The notes below the pieces were generated by a model. It was given only the letters and a program-made list of their open reading frames with translations. It was not told the DNA's origin and did not search any database. The translations under genes were made by a program, and so were the position numbers. Positions 61,943 through 64,000 of a stretch of DNA of 64,000 nucleotides are shown here, piece by piece; position 1 is the stretch's first letter, and each line of letters starts with the position of its first letter. Source of the DNA: Ignelater luminosus. Its lineage: Eukaryota; Arthropoda; Insecta; Coleoptera; Elateridae. The stretch is from NCBI GenBank assembly GCA_011009095.1, contig VTPC01091269.1, positions 259,610 through 323,609 of the forward strand, given 5' to 3'.

Positions 61943-62460
61943 TGGGCCACTGCAGACGATCTGGTAGAGAACAAAACCCGATTACGAGGGAACGCAACGT
62001 GAGTAATCTGTTGTAATATAAAGCCAGACTTTGGATAGCAAAACCTGATTTTAAGCCACTGCAAGCAGTCTGCTGTGGAGTAAAACCGGATTCCGAGTCG
62101 TTACAGATAGCCTGGTGAGGGAAAAGGCGCGATATTGGGCTATCGCTAGTGGCTTGGTGAAGGGTAAAAAGCAGATTTGGGCAAGCCAATCGAGGGGGAC
62201 TGCGTGTGACTAGATGGAGGGCAAAGCCTGGCTTATTGTGGTGTAAAACTCGGCTTTCGGTCACCGCAAGTGCTATAGTGTAGGGCGACGTTGGATTTTA
62301 GGCTAATGCTGGGCAAAATCCGAGTGTGAGCCACTGCAGGTGTCGAGGTGGAGGCTGAAGGTTAAACCACCGCAGATGGCAATGTGCAGAACGTAGCCCT
62401 GTGGTGTCCCACCACAGGTGATGGACAAAGCTCGATGGTGGGCCAGATATCGAGGCGGCT
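61943..62460. repeat. Degenerate GC-rich tandem array (unit roughly 40-45 bp)
   Basis: Words such as GCCACTGCAG / GCCACTGCAAG / CACCGCAAGTG, (G)GTGGAG / GGTGAAGG / GATGGAGGGCAAAGC, and AAAACCGGATTCCGA / AAAACCCGATTACGA recur at roughly 40-45 bp spacing, with heavy divergence. The block is much richer in G than its surroundings. Open frames on the minus strand through it (for example one with SGFTPQQTACSGLKSGFA) follow from the repeat and are not real genes. Likely an old minisatellite. Confidence 0.7.
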
Positions 62461-64000
62461 GTTTACATTTCTACTAATTGGGCTGTTCTCGCAGAGGTAA
62501 GAATTGTCACTTTGATTTCTTTTATATATAATTTTATTGGTGACGCCGTTGCAATACTGTATGTTACATGTCTAGTAAAATAAAATTGACATTTTTAATG
62601 TTGCCGATAAATATGATTCGATCTTGCTTTACATGTCCACTTTCGAAGAGAAAATTATTAGATAACCCTATAAAATCCCAGATAAAATAAAATCATTTAA
62701 TTTCATTCTCAACTATATGAGCATTATTTGTTGCGTTTCTTGTTTAATTCTATTGCTTTACTGCAGAGTTCTTTTGTCGTTTAACGTCAAACATGGTTGT
62801 AGCGAATTTCTCGACGTTTTAAAGCTTTAAGAACAGATTTCTATCTAGATCTCCTTATATCAGTAAAAATGCGTGAGCTGAATTTTAAATATTTATTAGT
62901 TTAATACAAGAAGGTACATAACAACATAAAAAATGTATTCAAAATTAAAATTCTTGCATTTTTTATGTATCTGTCGCAAACCCGATTTGGGAAAGTAGTT
63001 TTGTAAAATGTAAATTACTACGGTACATATGAAAATCAAATTTCGAACATCAATAGTAATACCAAATGTGTAAATGAAAACGGATTCCCATGCGCACCTT
63101 TCAGTTTAGTACTTTTATGTAATTTGATGCTCTCGTAGTAACCGATTAGTCGAATATTGCAGATTAAAGCACGAATTTAATTAATAAACGTTACCTTAAA
63201 CATTACCCGGTTTTAATAAAGCCAATGTGTAAATAAAATATGGCTGGATGTACAAACAATTTAAAATCACTTGCAAATTAATGAAAATGAAATGAAATTG
63301 TGTAACTGCCGTGTGAAAACGTTTATACGCTACTATACAACTCTAAAAAAATAAAGATCCGGTAGAACCGTAAGCTCTTAAGTAACTTGGAGAACAATTC
63401 ACAAGTTCACAGAGTAGCGATATAATCTTGAAGTGTAAGACATGCTAACAAAATGTTTGGTTTGTTGTATCATTCAGCAATTCAATATGCATTTTAATTG
63501 TAAATAAGGAAATTCCCCGAATACACGGGAGCTCATGATAGTAACATTTATTGCATGTTTTGTGCATGAAGAATACCTTTCACATAGTTTTTATTTGGAC
63601 ATGAGCGCTGCGCTTGCGATTTGAAGAAAGTGATACGGTTTCGCTGTTTTGAATTTTAATAAATAATGTATGATGTTGAAAATGAATTTTTATCACGAAT
63701 AGGTACATTTATGTATATAAAGTATTAAACGAAAGTACGCATACCAAACTTTGACAACGCTAACATTATAAATCTTATTTTAATAATTCAATTGCTCGCC
63801 AGCAAAATAAAGCCTAAAGAAAATGAAAATAATGTAACGTTACGAAATAAATATGCAGCGGTTTTAAAGAGCATGCAAAGGATTAATATCAGTACTGTTA
63901 CGGTACATGGGAACTAATAGAAAACGAAATCTCTAGAAGACGTGAACAACTATAACTATAGGAGGAGCAAAGCGTGCATGTAAAACAGCGGCTGCTGTCA
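62461..64000. other. No gene recognised; AT-rich
   Basis: No coding, RNA or repeat signal that I can support up to the window's right edge. Confidence 0.4.

Noticed and set aside
61765-62264. Two long overlapping minus-strand frames (99 and 115 codons)
   Set aside because: They are read-through of the degenerate tandem array; repeated SGF..QQ..C words come from the repeat unit.

Overview
The window looks like a stretch of an AT-rich insect (or at least arthropod) nuclear genome. It has spliced coding sequence with canonical intron borders, many dead Tc1/mariner-type DNA transposons, short non-coding elements with inverted ends next to TA dinucleotides, and one protein family that recurs in arthropod genomes. 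There are no operons, CRISPR arrays or bacterial-style gene packing. I cannot fix the insect order from the sequence.

The only confident host gene is a plexin on the minus strand. Its first coding exon (19482..20622) carries the start codon, a signal peptide and most of the extracellular Sema domain. It is bounded by a 3' splice site in the 5' UTR and a GTGAGT donor. I could not recognise any further plexin exon in the 19.5 kb downstream (towards position 1), so the first coding intron probably runs off the left edge. Any 5' UTR exon must lie above 20622, possibly anywhere in the remaining 43 kb.

The rest is intron or intergenic DNA filled with repeats. Transposase relics are: a mariner (about 16330..17471, +), a second and different mariner (48643..49479, +), an IS630/Tc1-like relic (50200..50845, +), a DUF4817-type transposon 5' end (55486..56360, +), a DDE transposase relic (23556..24315, -), and a different DDE relic (about 29150..29960, -). 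Two broken copies of an uncharacterised dispersed protein family lie at 6540..7010 (+) and 45020..46090 (-). Non-autonomous elements include a clear 513-bp TA-flanked element with inverted ends (60293..60805), long inverted-repeat elements at 27742..28325 and 8369..9275, and weaker candidates at 15006..15537 and 59907..60179. A family sharing a 'tatacag(g/t)gtgt' end has copies at 3711 and 44319.

Between 30.5 and 36.3 kb there is a duplicated block: X (30575), A (30850), X' (31737) and B (35671). The copies differ mainly by clean deletions between short direct repeats. A GC-richer degenerate tandem array sits at 61943..62460. Two GC-richer unassigned blocks (about 37780..38540 and 57560..57900) are the best places to look for missed exons or non-coding transcripts. 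I found no strong evidence for a new biological system. The most interesting leads are the uncharacterised dispersed protein family, the X-A-X'/B block and the unassigned GC-richer blocks.
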